Origin: Methylobacterium sp. J-067
GTDB lineage: Bacteria > Pseudomonadota > Alphaproteobacteria > Rhizobiales > Beijerinckiaceae
DNA: 64,000 nucleotides
Direction: 5' to 3'
NCBI RefSeq assembly: GCF_022829465.1
Contig: NZ_JAKSXZ010000108.1
Location: forward strand, 154,335 to 218,334
The notes under the pieces are model-generated. The model was given only the letters and a program-made list of their open reading frames with translations. It ran no database searches and was not told the origin of the DNA. The translations under genes were made by a program, and so were the position numbers. How positions within the stretch are numbered: the stretch's first letter is position 1; each line of letters begins with the position of its first letter. Positions 10,921 through 20,081 of the stretch are shown one piece after another.

Positions 10921-11089
10921 CTGTCGTGCCCTCCCAGGTGAATGACGACGCCTTTGCGGCGCGGTCTGCGTTTTTCGCAGATCACCCATGCGTTACATCA
11001 CGTGCGCGGCGGGCCCAACAGATAAAGCATTCGTGAATCCCAACTATCAACACAACAGACACAAAGCGTAATCGGACAGTGGAACGAAG

Positions 11090-11119
11090 AAGGGGCGCGG
11101 TTTGCGCCGCGCCCCTTTT
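11090..11119 (-). terminator. Hairpin terminator downstream of actP
   Basis: An 11-bp perfect stem (11090-11100 with 11107-11117, GGGGCGCGG core) and a six-base loop lie 29 bp beyond the actP stop, followed on the minus strand by a CTTCTTCGTT stretch. It separates actP from the MHS transporter gene. Confidence 0.65.
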
Positions 11120-11145
11120 GTCATTCTTCAAAGGATTAACGTCGA

Positions 11146-12834
11146 TCAGTGAGCGTGGGCACCCACGGCGCCGATGCCGGTCTCGGAGCGCACGAACTGC
11201 GCCTCGAACGCCGCCCGCTCCCGTTGGGCGCGGCGGGTCCTGTCCATCAGCGACACGATCCAGATCGTCGCGAAGGCCAGCGGCATCGAGAACAGGGCCG
11301 GGTTGTCGTAGGGGAACAGCGCCACCGGATGGCCGAAGGTCGTGACCCACACGGCCTTCGAGAGCACCACCATCACCACCGCCGCCGTCAGGCCCACGAG
11401 GCCGCCCGCGAGGGCACCCCAGGTCGTGGTGCCGCGCCAGAGGATCGACATCGCCAGCACGGGGAAGTTGCAGCTCGCGGCCACCGAGAAGGCGAGGCCG
11501 ACCATGAAGGCGACGTTCTGGTTCTCGAAGATGTAGCCTAGCACGATCGCCACGATGCCGATGACCACGGCGGCGATCTTGGACAGGTTGACCTCGTGCT
11601 TCTCGGTGGTGCGCCCGCGGGCGATCACCTGGGCGTAGAGGTCGTGGCTCACCGCGGAGGCGCCGGCGAGCGTCAGGCCCGCCACCACCGCGAGGATCGT
11701 CGCGAAGGCCACCGCCGAGATGAAGCCCAGGAAGTACGGGCCGCCGACCGCGTTGGCGAGGTTCACGGCGACCATGTTGGTGCCGCCGATCATGTCCTTG
11801 AGCTTGTCGAACGCCCCGCCCGCGCCGAGCTTGAAGTAGCTCGGGTCCGACATCAGCAGCGCGATGCCGCCGAAGCCGATGATGAAGGTCAGGATGTAGA
11901 AGTAACCGATCAGGCCGGTGGCGTAGAACACCGACTTGCGGGCGGCCTGCGCGTCGGACACCGTGAAGAACCGCATCAGGATATGCGGCAGGCCGGCGGT
12001 TCCGAACATCAGGCCGACGCCGAGGGAGATCGCCTCGACCGGGTTCGACACGAGGCCGCCTGGCGCCATGATCGCATCACCCTTCGGGTGGACGTCCACG
12101 GCCTTCTTGAACAGGATCTCGGGGTTGAACCCGTAATTGTAGAGCACCGCGCCGGCCATGAAGGTCGCGCCGCCGAGCAGCAGGCACGCCTTGATCACCT
12201 GCACCCAGGTGGTCGCCTTCATGCCGCCGAAGGCGACGTAGACGATCATCAGCACGCCGACGATCACCACCGCGTAGAGGTAGGGCAGGCCGAACAGGAG
12301 CTGGATCAGCTTACCCGCGCCGACCATCTGGGCGATCAGGTAGAACGCCACCACCACCAGGGTGCCCACCGCCGAGATGATGCGGATGGCGGTCTGGTCG
12401 AGGCGGAAGCTCGCCACGTCGGCGAAGGTGAACTTGCCGAGGTTGCGCAGCCGCTCCGCGATCAGGAACAACACGATCGGCCAGCCGACGAGGAAGCCCG
12501 TCGAGTAGATCAGCCCGTCGAAGCCGGAGGTGTAGACGAGGCCCGAAATGCCGAGGAACGAGGCGGCCGACATGTAGTCGCCCGCGATGGCCAACGCATT
12601 GGTGCCCGCCGAGATGCCGCCGCCGGCGGCGTAGAAGTCCGCCGCCGACTTGGTGCCCTTGGCCGCCTTGTAGGTGATGCCGAGCGTCAGCAGCACGAAG
12701 AACAGGAACATGCCGATGGCGGGCCAGTTCGTGGCCGATTGCTGAACGGCGCCGAGATCCGGCCCGGCCGCATAGGCCGCCGTCGCCGCCATGGTGGCCA
12801 GGGTCAGGCCGAGGAAGAGGGGAGCGTGGCGCAT
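11146..12834 (-). CDS. actP: Cation/acetate symporter
   Basis: A 562-residue sodium:solute symporter family protein close to E. coli ActP, which brings acetate and related short carboxylates in with a cation. It has an N-terminal signal-like segment ([23 protein letters not shown]) as in ActP, then about 13 membrane helices. The landmark [25 protein letters not shown] covers the family substrate/cation-binding helix; the segment around [17 protein letters not shown] and the C-terminal LMDRTRRA tail are also typical. The start ATG 12834 overlaps the stop of the DUF485 gene by one base (TGATG), so the two are translationally coupled. With acs upstream on the same strand this forms the acs-yjcH-actP acetate-scavenging arrangement. 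Confidence 0.95.
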   Translation of the reverse strand: MRHAPLFLGLTLATMAATAAYAAGPDLGAVQQSATNWPAIGMFLFFVLLTLGITYKAAKGTKSAADFYAAGGGISAGTNALAIAGDYMSAASFLGISGLVYTSGFDGLIYSTGFLVGWPIVLFLIAERLRNLGKFTFADVASFRLDQTAIRIISAVGTLVVVAFYLIAQMVGAGKLIQLLFGLPYLYAVVIVGVLMIVYVAFGGMKATTWVQVIKACLLLGGATFMAGAVLYNYGFNPEILFKKAVDVHPKGDAIMAPGGLVSNPVEAISLGVGLMFGTAGLPHILMRFFTVSDAQAARKSVFYATGLIGYFYILTFIIGFGGIALLMSDPSYFKLGAGGAFDKLKDMIGGTNMVAVNLANAVGGPYFLGFISAVAFATILAVVAGLTLAGASAVSHDLYAQVIARGRTTEKHEVNLSKIAAVVIGIVAIVLGYIFENQNVAFMVGLAFSVAASCNFPVLAMSILWRGTTTWGALAGGLVGLTAAVVMVVLSKAVWVTTFGHPVALFPYDNPALFSMPLAFATIWIVSLMDRTRRAQRERAAFEAQFVRSETGIGAVGAHAH

Positions 12835-13208
12835 CAGCGGGCGACCTTGCGCTTGAGGGCGTCGCTCAGGGCGTCGAAGCGCGTATTCGCGCGGGCGACG
12901 TAGATGCCGGTGAGCAGGAACGCGAAGACAATAACGAAGACGCCGAGGAACAGGCCGAGCGAGGCCGTGCCGCCGCCGACCTTGATCGCCATCACCGACT
13001 TGTCGAACGCGATGAGTCCGATGAAGCCGAAATAGACCACCAGCATCAGGCCGGTGAGGATCCAGCCGAACTTCGTGCGCTCGGCCACGAGCTGCTGGAA
13101 TTCCGGCGTCCGGGCGACGCGTTCCAATTGCGGATCGACGGTGTCCAAGCCCGTCGCTCCTATGGGCGTGACGTTCGCCCCCAGACGTCCAACCGTTGAC
13201 CCACTCAT
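12834..13208 (-). CDS. yjcH: DUF485 membrane protein, YjcH-like
   Basis: A 124-residue protein with two predicted membrane helices (about 53-77 and 87-112). They are preceded by the conserved [23 protein letters not shown] segment characteristic of DUF485. ATG 13208 is chosen because GGGAGGA lies 8 bases upstream; an in-frame upstream start at 13256 has no such support. Proteins of this family are encoded next to actP across proteobacteria and are thought to be a partner of the symporter, although the role is not established. The one-base stop/start overlap with actP supports a fixed stoichiometry. Confidence 0.88.
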   Translation of the reverse strand: MSGSTVGRLGANVTPIGATGLDTVDPQLERVARTPEFQQLVAERTKFGWILTGLMLVVYFGFIGLIAFDKSVMAIKVGGGTASLGLFLGVFVIVFAFLLTGIYVARANTRFDALSDALKRKVAR

Positions 13209-13283
13209 CGAACCATCCTCCCGGGAAGGCGCTTTGGCCTTCCACTCCCTGGTCACGCTTTGGCGTGTTCGCTCTCGTTAGTG

Positions 13284-13312
13284 GGGGCGGCCGCCTCTCC
13301 GGCGACCGCCCC
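13284..13312 (-). terminator. Hairpin between acs and yjcH
   Basis: A 12-bp stem with one mismatch (13284-13295 with 13301-13312) and a five-base TCTCC loop lies 29 bp after the acs stop. There is no T-run on the minus strand, so it may be a partial terminator, processing site or stabilising structure that sets different levels of acs and yjcH-actP. Confidence 0.4.
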
Positions 13313-13341
13313 ATGTGCTTGCCCACGCGATGTGGGAAAGA

Positions 13342-15288
13342 TCAGCCCCGGTTCTGCCGGTTGTCGATCAGGTCATCGACGACCGCCGGGTCGGCGAGCG
13401 TCGAGGTGTCGCCGAGCGAGCCGAAATCGTCCTCCGCGATCTTGCGCAGGATGCGGCGCATGATCTTGCCGGAGCGGGTCTTCGGCAGGCCGGGGGCGAA
13501 CTGGATTAGGTCGGGCGAGGCGATCGGCCCGATATCCTTGCGCACCCAGGCGACGAGTTCTTTGCGGAGCCCGTCGTCGCCATCCTCGCCCTCGTTCAGA
13601 GTCACGTAGGCGTAGATGCCCTGGCCCTTCACGTTGTGCGGATAGCCGACTACCGCCGCCTCGGAGACCTTCGGGTGCGCGACGAGGGAGGATTCCACCT
13701 CCGCCGTGCCCATCCGGTGGCCCGACACGTTGATGACGTCGTCCACGCGTCCGGTGATCCAGTAATAGCCGTCCGCGTCGCGGCGGGCGCCGTCACCGGT
13801 GAAGTACTTGCCGGGATAGGTCGAGAAGTAGGTCTGTTCGAACCGCTCGTGGTCGCCGTAGACCGTCCGCATCTGGCCTGGCCAGGAGTCGGTGATGCAG
13901 AGGTTGCCCTCGCAGGCGCCCTGGAGGGGCTTGCCCTCGGCATCGACCATCTCCGGCTGCACGCCGAAGAACGGGCGCGTGGCCGAGCCCGGCTTCAGGG
14001 GGGTGGCGCCCGGAAGTGGGGTGATGAGGATGCCGCCGGTCTCGGTCTGCCACCACGTGTCCACGATGGCGCAGCGGCTGTCGCCGACGACCTTGTAGTA
14101 CCATTCCCAGGCTTCCGGGTTGATCGGCTCGCCGACCGACCCCAGCACCCGCAGGCTCTGGCGGGATGTCTTCTTCACCGGCGCCTCGCCGCCGCCCATG
14201 AGGGAGCGGATGGCCGTCGGCGCCGTGTAAAAGATGTTGACCTTGTGCTTGTCCACGACGTCCCAGAAGCGGGAGTTCGACGGATAGGTCGGGATGCCCT
14301 CGAACATCAGCGTCGTCGCGCCGTTCGCGAGCGGCCCGTACACGATGTAGCTGTGGCCCGTGACCCAGCCGACATCGGCCGTGCACCAGTAGACGTCGCC
14401 CTCGCGGTAATCGAAGACGTATTCGTGGGTCATGGAGGCGTAGACGAGGTAGCCGCCCGTGGTGTGCACCACGCCCTTCGGCTGGCCCGTCGAGCCCGAG
14501 GTGTAGAGGATGAAGAGCGGGTGCTCCGCCTCCACCGGCTCGGCCGGGCACTCGTCCGTCACCTGCTCGGCAGCCTCGTCGAAGTAGACGTCGCGGCCGG
14601 GCTCCATGGCGACGCCGCCGCCGGTGCGGCGCACGACGATGACATGATCGACGATCGGCGTGCCGAGGCGCTTGATCGCCTCGTCCACGTTGGCCTTGAG
14701 CGGCACCTTGCGGCCGCCGCGCAGACCTTCGTCGGCGGTGATGACCAGCTTCGAGCCGCAGCCCTGGATGCGCTGGGCCAGGGAATCCGGCGAGAAGCCA
14801 CCGAACACGATGGCGTGGATCGCCCCGAGACGGGCGCAGGCGAGCATCGCGTAGGCCGCTTCAGGGATCATCGGCAGATAGAGGGTGACGCGGTCGCCCT
14901 TCTCGACGCCGCGGTTGCGCAGCACGTTGGCCCAGCGGCAGACCTGCGCATGCAACTCGCGATAGGTGATGTGCTTGGACTCGTCCGGGTTGTCGCCTTC
15001 CCAGATGATCGCCGTCTGCTCGCCGCGCGTTTCGAGATGACGATCGACGCAATTGTAGGCGACGTTGGTCTTGCCGTCCTCGAACCACTTGATCGAGACA
15101 TTGCCGGGTTCGAAGCTGGTGTTCTTGACGCGCGTATACGGCGTCATCCAGTCAATCCGCTTGCCGTGCTCGCTCCAGAAGGCGTCGGGATCCGTGACCG
15201 ACGCCTGATACATCTCGCGATACTTGGCATCATCGACGAGGGCGCCCTCGCGCCACGCGTCCTGGACTTCGACGACCCTGCCTTCCAT
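13342..15288 (-). CDS. acs: Acetyl-CoA synthetase (AMP-forming)
   Basis: A 648-residue cytosolic enzyme that activates acetate with ATP and CoA to acetyl-CoA. It has the adenylate-forming core motifs [16 protein letters not shown] (P-loop-like A3), WWQTETGG (A5) and the hinge/A8 region [20 protein letters not shown]. The catalytic lysine is K608 in [12 protein letters not shown], the site reversibly acetylated in Salmonella Acs, so post-translational control is possible. ATG 15288 has a weak GGATG-type site upstream. Downstream on the same strand come yjcH and actP. The 237-bp upstream region contains an 18-bp near-palindrome. The length equals that of the enterobacterial enzyme within a few residues. 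Confidence 0.97.
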   Translation of the reverse strand: MEGRVVEVQDAWREGALVDDAKYREMYQASVTDPDAFWSEHGKRIDWMTPYTRVKNTSFEPGNVSIKWFEDGKTNVAYNCVDRHLETRGEQTAIIWEGDNPDESKHITYRELHAQVCRWANVLRNRGVEKGDRVTLYLPMIPEAAYAMLACARLGAIHAIVFGGFSPDSLAQRIQGCGSKLVITADEGLRGGRKVPLKANVDEAIKRLGTPIVDHVIVVRRTGGGVAMEPGRDVYFDEAAEQVTDECPAEPVEAEHPLFILYTSGSTGQPKGVVHTTGGYLVYASMTHEYVFDYREGDVYWCTADVGWVTGHSYIVYGPLANGATTLMFEGIPTYPSNSRFWDVVDKHKVNIFYTAPTAIRSLMGGGEAPVKKTSRQSLRVLGSVGEPINPEAWEWYYKVVGDSRCAIVDTWWQTETGGILITPLPGATPLKPGSATRPFFGVQPEMVDAEGKPLQGACEGNLCITDSWPGQMRTVYGDHERFEQTYFSTYPGKYFTGDGARRDADGYYWITGRVDDVINVSGHRMGTAEVESSLVAHPKVSEAAVVGYPHNVKGQGIYAYVTLNEGEDGDDGLRKELVAWVRKDIGPIASPDLIQFAPGLPKTRSGKIMRRILRKIAEDDFGSLGDTSTLADPAVVDDLIDNRQNRG

Positions 15289-15422
15289 CGTGTTTCATCC
15301 CTGTTTTGGTGCCTGATCGTATCGCGGTTCAGACCGCGCAGCCAGGACTTCCAAAGTCGTGTAGCGTCATGAAGGCCGCTCCGGTAACCCCGGATCATCC
15401 CCCTGCGCACAAGAACCGACCG

Positions 15423-15440
15423 GCTCGATTTAAATTGAGC
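15423..15440. promoter_or_regulatory. AT-rich near-palindrome upstream of acs
   Basis: GCTCGATTTAAATTGAGC is palindromic except for one base pair and stands 135 bp upstream of the acs start in a GC-rich region. It could be a regulator site for acs; no named regulator is recognised. Confidence 0.35.
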
Positions 15441-15525
15441 GCAATGGAAACGTGATGAACGGGCCGTCACCGCGCTGTCAAGCGACTTTCCAGAACGAAA
15501 CAGTCAAGCGCCACTAACAATCCGG

Positions 15526-18018
15526 TCAGCCGGGTTCTTGCGATGACAAAGCAGCGGACTTGTCTCGCCCGCTCGAACGGGTCCCGCGCCTTGAAGGCAG
15601 AAGGATCTCGACCAGCGTTCCTTCCTCGCCCCGGGCCGTGGAGCGCAGGCGCCCGCCATTGGCCTGGATCAGGGCGCGGGGCAGGGCGAGGCGGGGATCG
15701 TCCTCGCTGGCGGCGGGTTTTGCCGCCTCCTGGGCCGGGCTCCCGTCGCGCACGCGCAGCGCCACCTCGGCGTTCTCGCCGCTGCCCGTCGAGACGATGA
15801 CCTGCCCCCCGGCCGCCGAGCGGCGGATGGCCGCCTCGATTACAAGGGTTGCCGCGCGGCGCACGCTCGCCTCATCGACCTCGAGTTCGGCGAGGTCCGC
15901 CGAGAAGCTGGTGCGCAGGACGATCCGCCCCCGCGCCGCGTCGGCGTGGAGCCCCGCGACGCAACCGGCGACCACGTCGTTCAGCGCCAGCGGGCGGGGC
16001 GAGAGGTCGATCAGCCCGGCCTCGATGGCGGCGAGGTCCGAGAGTTCGGCCATGCGCTCCACGATCCGCTCGCCCGCGTCGCGGATGTCGCTGAGGCAGG
16101 CGCGGTAGCGGCGGTCGCCGAGGGCGCCGTAGCGTTCCTCCAACATGGCATGGGTCAGCGAGAGGATCGCATCGACCGGCTCGCGCAGCTCGTGATCGAG
16201 GCGCAGCAGGCTGCTGGGGCGGGGCAGGGCGGGTTCCGGCCGCGCCGCCGGAGCCGCGCCGCTCGCCGTCGAATCCGGCAGGCGATGGAGCACCGCGACC
16301 CGCTGTCCGTCCGCACGCGGCGGGGCGAGGGCCAGGGTCATGGCCCGGCCCTGTGCGAGGACGGCCGAGGGCGCCTCGCCGCCGCCGGTCAGGGCCGCCG
16401 CGAGGGGCGCGGCGCTGCCCGCATCGAACAGCCCGGCGAAGGCGCTGCCCACCAGTTCGGTCGGGCTCCCGCCGAGGCAGGCCGCTGCCGCGCGGTTCAG
16501 GGTGACGACCCGCCCATCGCGGTCGATGGTGACGACGCCTGCCTGCAGCGCGTCGAGGGCCGCTTCGGCCCCCAGCGCCCGCCCGGCCTGGACCTCGCGG
16601 GCCAGCCGCTCGGCCGCGAGTTCGCGCCGCGGGTCGTTCTCGTCGAGGCCGCGCAGCAGAAGGATCGCCGCCGGGCCGCCGGCCCAGGCACAGATGCCGC
16701 GCGTCACCTCCACGGGGAAGGCGCCGCCGGCCGCCGTGCCGATGGCGGTCTCGTGCGATTGGCCGCTGCGGAAGTTCGGGGGGCCGCCCGGGAACACCGC
16801 GTGGATCCCCGCCGCCCGCAGCGACTCAAGGTCGGCGTGGCGGGTCATGTCGAGGAACGGGCGGTTCACCGCCAGGATCGTTTCACCGCGATGCACCATG
16901 GTGGCCATCGGCAGGCTGTCGAGGAGGCCGCCGCTCTCGTCGCCCTCGTCCGTGATCGCGGGCGCGATGTCGGCCCGCATGCCGGGGAAGGGCATCACCG
17001 ACCCGGCGAGGCGCTCGGCCAGGGGGGCGGCGCTGTCGTCGTCGCCGGCATAGCGCGCGCCGAGCGCCCGCGCGATCTCGCGGAAGGCGGCGTGCTCGTC
17101 GTTGGAGAGCGTGCCGTCGGCGCCGCCCACTCCGTCCTCGTCCGAGGCGAAGGCGATCAGGTCGTCCGCGAGGGTCGCCGGCCCGGCATCCGCCCGCGCG
17201 ACGCCCCGGATTGTGCCGAATCCCTCGAAGCCCCGGAAGGGTGCGCCGTCTCGCGCCGAGGGCGCCCCCGAGACCTCGGCATGGACGATGTTCAGCCCAA
17301 GACGGAAGCTGATCGGCAGCTTGCGGAAGGTCTCTCGGCCCGCCAGCGCCGCGAGCAGCGCCCGCAGGCCGGAGGCATCGCCCCCGGCGAGCCTGCGCCA
17401 ATCCTGCCCGGCGAGTCCCGAGAGGGGGCCGGTGAGGCGGGTGAGTGTCCCGGCCTCGTCGCTGCGCCACAGGAAGCGGTCGCCCTCGCGCGGCGGCTCG
17501 GGGGCGGGCGAGGGGGCTTCCGGGGCAGGGGGGCGGGGCGCCTCGATCTTCACCGCGGCGGCGGGGGCGAGGCGCGGCAAGGCCGGCGTACCGGACGGCA
17601 CGGCGAGATAGACCGGCCGACCTTCGTCGTCCGCCGCGCGCGACACGAGGAACAGGGAGGGCGGCACGATCCGGCGCGGATCGAGGCGCACGCGCACGAT
17701 GCGGTGGCCGCCCTCGGACGGGCAGCAGGCGGCGAGCTGGCGGGCGATGCCAGGCAGGTCGAGCCCGCGCAGGGCCTCGGCCAGCCGCGCGGCGGCCGGC
17801 GAGGCATGGCGAACCCGCCCGTCCCCCGCGTCGAGGACGAGATGAGTGCCGGCCGAATCCTTCAGGGCGGCCGCCAGCGTCGGATCGCGCTCCCAGAGCG
17901 CGAAGGCCGGCGACAGGCGCGCGTCCCGCTGTGTGCTGTCGGTGTCCAAGCCCCGCGACTCCGCTCCCGGCTGCGAATGTTCGTCTCGTCCGGTGCGTCC
18001 GGCATGCGTGTTGGGCAT
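15526..18018 (-). CDS. PAS-domain histidine-kinase-like protein with degenerate ATP-binding domain
   Basis: An 830-residue soluble protein; ATG 18018 is chosen for the CAGGA site upstream. The N-terminal 180 residues are followed by a Pro/Ala-rich linker, then PAS-like segments (about 180-290, 365-455 and 490-575). A HisKA-type helix pair follows with H609 in LLRLDHELREPVDAIL and the usual second helix DLAAIEAG. The C-terminal ATPase domain is unusual. The N-box position (about 726-734, VIEAAIRRS) has no asparagine, the G1 box is reduced to RVRDGSP, and only a late NGGRLRSTARGEEGTLVEILLP matches a normal HATPase_c end. It may act as a phosphatase, receptor or scaffold instead of a kinase. There are no membrane helices. 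No response regulator gene is adjacent; acs lies downstream and a phasin gene diverges upstream. Confidence 0.78.
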   Translation of the reverse strand: MPNTHAGRTGRDEHSQPGAESRGLDTDSTQRDARLSPAFALWERDPTLAAALKDSAGTHLVLDAGDGRVRHASPAAARLAEALRGLDLPGIARQLAACCPSEGGHRIVRVRLDPRRIVPPSLFLVSRAADDEGRPVYLAVPSGTPALPRLAPAAAVKIEAPRPPAPEAPSPAPEPPREGDRFLWRSDEAGTLTRLTGPLSGLAGQDWRRLAGGDASGLRALLAALAGRETFRKLPISFRLGLNIVHAEVSGAPSARDGAPFRGFEGFGTIRGVARADAGPATLADDLIAFASDEDGVGGADGTLSNDEHAAFREIARALGARYAGDDDSAAPLAERLAGSVMPFPGMRADIAPAITDEGDESGGLLDSLPMATMVHRGETILAVNRPFLDMTRHADLESLRAAGIHAVFPGGPPNFRSGQSHETAIGTAAGGAFPVEVTRGICAWAGGPAAILLLRGLDENDPRRELAAERLAREVQAGRALGAEAALDALQAGVVTIDRDGRVVTLNRAAAACLGGSPTELVGSAFAGLFDAGSAAPLAAALTGGGEAPSAVLAQGRAMTLALAPPRADGQRVAVLHRLPDSTASGAAPAARPEPALPRPSSLLRLDHELREPVDAILSLTHAMLEERYGALGDRRYRACLSDIRDAGERIVERMAELSDLAAIEAGLIDLSPRPLALNDVVAGCVAGLHADAARGRIVLRTSFSADLAELEVDEASVRRAATLVIEAAIRRSAAGGQVIVSTGSGENAEVALRVRDGSPAQEAAKPAASEDDPRLALPRALIQANGGRLRSTARGEEGTLVEILLPSRRGTRSSGRDKSAALSSQEPG

Positions 18019-18144
18019 GCGAACGATCCTGTTTGTAGCCCTTAGTAGCGCCAATGGCTGGACTATGGCGCTAGCCGTCACACGTTTACGTCATGTCAAC
18101 CTTAATGCCTGCGGCGCGGGTGGCATATGGCTGCGAATCGATTA

Positions 18145-18159
18145 TTGTGCAGTGCACAA
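18145..18159. promoter_or_regulatory. PhaR-like operator upstream of the phasin gene
   Basis: TTGTGCAGTGCACAA is a perfect 15-bp palindrome (7-1-7), 36 bp before the phasin start. It carries the TGC/GCA core reported for PhaR, the repressor that senses polyhydroxyalkanoate granules and controls phasin genes. The assignment rests on motif and gene context. Confidence 0.6.
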
Positions 18160-18195
18160 CGCGCCATCAACAGCCGCTAACGAGAGGACAGCCAC

Positions 18196-18687
18196 ATGAG
18201 CAACACCCCGAATTACGAAATTCCCACCGAGATGCGCGATTTCGCCGAGAAGAGCGTCGATCAGGCCCGCAAGGCGTTCGACAGCTTCATGGGCGCCGCC
18301 CGTCGCACCGCCGACACCGTGCAGGGTTCGGCCGAGGTGGCCCGCAACAATGCGCAGAGCGTGTCGTCGCGCGGCTTCGAGTACGCCGAGCAGAACGTGA
18401 ACGCGGCGTTCGACTTCGCCAAGCGCCTCGTCCGCGCGCGGGACGTGCAGGAGGCCATGCAGATCCAGGCCGATTTCGTCCGCAGCCAGTTCGCGGCCAT
18501 GCAGACCCAGGCCAAGGAATTCAGCGGCATTGCGCAGAGCGCCATGCAGGAAGGTGCCGAGCGCGCCAAGTCCGCCATGCAGCAGGGCGCCGACGAGGCC
18601 CGCCGCGCCATGGAGCAGGGCCGCGACGCCGCCAACCAGACGGTCGAGAACGCCCAGGACGCCACCGAGCGCGCCACCAACCACTGA
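18196..18687 (+). CDS. Phasin family protein
   Basis: A 163-residue, almost entirely helical, alanine/glutamine-rich protein of the phasin_2 type. It coats polyhydroxyalkanoate granules and limits their size. Segments such as FAEKSVDQARKAFDSFMGAA and VQEAMQIQADFVRSQFAAM are typical. The C-terminal third has heptad-like repeats of AMQ-GA-A-R (SAMQEGAERAKSAMQQGADE). It begins at ATG 18196 with GAGAGGA upstream, carries no signal peptide, and is followed by a strong intrinsic terminator, so it is monocistronic. The palindrome 36 bp upstream points to PhaR control. Methylobacteria accumulate polyhydroxybutyrate, in agreement with this role. Confidence 0.92.
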   Translation: MSNTPNYEIPTEMRDFAEKSVDQARKAFDSFMGAARRTADTVQGSAEVARNNAQSVSSRGFEYAEQNVNAAFDFAKRLVRARDVQEAMQIQADFVRSQFAAMQTQAKEFSGIAQSAMQEGAERAKSAMQQGADEARRAMEQGRDAANQTVENAQDATERATNH

Positions 18688-18716
18688 TTCGGATCGTCCG
18701 AGTCGGCATGTCGGTC

Positions 18717-18754
18717 GACGGCCCGCCCCACCTCGGGGCGGGCCGTCTCGTTTT
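18717..18754 (+). terminator. Intrinsic terminator of the phasin gene
   Basis: A 13-bp perfect GC-rich stem (18717-18729 with 18735-18747), five-base loop, then TCGTTTT. It lies 30 bp after the phasin stop. Confidence 0.85.
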
Positions 18755-18821
18755 CGCCCCCATTCCCGCTGACAGCGGCGAAGCGGGGCCGATGCGGCCC
18801 GATTGGAACGGGAGTGCGACG

Positions 18822-19163
18822 ATGAACGGATTCCGTGGTGGTGCGCGCTGGCTCTGCGGCGCCCTGGGCGCGCTGGCCCTCGCCTCGTCGGTCACGACGG
18901 CCGGCGCCCAGTATTACGACGGCCCGCGCGACGGCTACGAGCGCCGCGGCCCGGCCTACGAGGAAGAATACGCACCGCCGCGCCGCCGGGTGGTGCGCGA
19001 GGTCGGCTACAATTGCGATGCGGTGCAGCGCGGGCTGACCGGGCCGCGCCCCTATTCCTGCCCGCTGCCGGGTCCGCGTCCGCTGGGCGCCCGCTGCTTC
19101 TGCGATCTGCCGTTCGCCTCGTTCAGCCCGGCGCAGACGGCGGTCGGGCACGTCGTCCCGTAA
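18822..19163 (+). CDS. Small secreted protein of unknown function
   Basis: A 113-residue protein starting at ATG 18822 with a GGGAG site seven bases upstream. An Ala-rich signal peptide ends near TTAGAQ. The mature part is Tyr/Arg/Pro-rich (YYDGPRDGYERRGP...PPRRRVVREVGYNC) and has four cysteines in the last half (CDAVQ, YSCPLPGPRPLGARCFCDLP), probably two disulfides. Short proteins of this layout are common in Methylobacterium and Bradyrhizobium, where they remain hypothetical. It stands alone between the phasin terminator and a bidirectional terminator. Confidence 0.75.
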   Translation: MNGFRGGARWLCGALGALALASSVTTAGAQYYDGPRDGYERRGPAYEEEYAPPRRRVVREVGYNCDAVQRGLTGPRPYSCPLPGPRPLGARCFCDLPFASFSPAQTAVGHVVP

Positions 19164-19167
19164 CGCA

Positions 19168-19206
19168 AGGAGCCCTGCCCGGCGGGTCGCGCCGGGCAGG
19201 GCTCCT
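19168..19206. terminator. Bidirectional terminator between convergent genes
   Basis: A 16-bp perfect stem (19168-19183 with 19191-19206, AGGAGCCCTGCCCGGC) and a seven-base loop between stops at 19163 (+) and 19230 (-). No long T-run on either strand, but the stem is very stable. Confidence 0.7.
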
Positions 19207-19229
19207 CAAGGTCGCTGCAAGAGCGGCGA

Positions 19230-19874
19230 TCAGTTCAGGACGACGACCTTCGCGCCGACCTTTACGCGCTCGTAGAGGTCGCTGACGTCGTCGTTGGTCA
19301 TGCGGATGCAGCCGGACGACACCGCCTGACCGATCGTGTCGGGCTCGTTGGAGCCGTGGATGCGGTACTCGGTGCCGCCGATATACATGGCGCGGGCGCC
19401 GAGCGGGTTCTCGATGCCGCCGGCCATGTAGCGCGGCAGGTCGGGACGGCGGGCGAGCATCGCCTTCGGCGGCACCCACGACGGCCATTCCTTCTTGGCG
19501 GTGATCGTCTTCACGCCACCCCAGGTGAAGCCCGGACGGCCGACGCCGACGCCGTAGCGCAGGGCCTCGCCGTTACCGAGGACCAGATACAGGCGCCGCT
19601 CCGAGGTCGAGACGACCATGGTGCCCGGCGCGTAGTTCGCGGTGAAGGGGACGACTTCCCGCTGGATCGGCTGGACCTGCGCCTGCGGCGCGGCCTGCAC
19701 ACCCTGGCCGTAGCTGGGGTTGTAGGTGCCCTGATAGCCGTACGGGGATTGCTCCGTGTAGTAATCCTCCGCATCGCTCCCACCGAAGGGATCGTAGGAC
19801 GAAGCGGCGAAGGCGGGAGCGGAAAGAACGCAGACGCCGAGGAGCGCAGCGAGCGCAGTGACCGAGGTCTTCAT
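19230..19874 (-). CDS. L,D-transpeptidase (YkuD family), secreted
   Basis: A 214-residue periplasmic enzyme; ATG 19874 opens directly into a signal peptide (MKTSVTALAALLGVCVLSAPAFA), so the longer upstream frame is discarded. A Tyr/Gly/Gln-rich linker precedes the YkuD catalytic domain, which carries HGSNEPDTIGQAVSSGCIRM with the catalytic cysteine in SSGC. These enzymes make 3-3 peptidoglycan crosslinks or attach proteins to the wall; many alphaproteobacteria have numerous copies. A second member, a lipoprotein, is encoded at 26.3 kb and shares the same catalytic segment. The gene is monocistronic, with a divergent gap of about 200 bp to aroC. Confidence 0.92.
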   Translation of the reverse strand: MKTSVTALAALLGVCVLSAPAFAASSYDPFGGSDAEDYYTEQSPYGYQGTYNPSYGQGVQAAPQAQVQPIQREVVPFTANYAPGTMVVSTSERRLYLVLGNGEALRYGVGVGRPGFTWGGVKTITAKKEWPSWVPPKAMLARRPDLPRYMAGGIENPLGARAMYIGGTEYRIHGSNEPDTIGQAVSSGCIRMTNDDVSDLYERVKVGAKVVVLN

Positions 19875-20081
19875 GGTGCCTACCTGTGCAGTAACCTTTG
19901 CTGTTACAAGCGGGACCATGCCACCTGAGTTCCACGAGGGTCCTGGGATTTTTATTCCCACCGCGAATACGTAAGTTTTTATGTTTCGACTGTCTCCGTC
20001 CCGGTCCGGAGCATGGCGCAGGTCCGTCCCGCTCTCATGGCGGTTTGTGACTCGCGCCGACCCGCGCTAGAGCGGGCCGCC

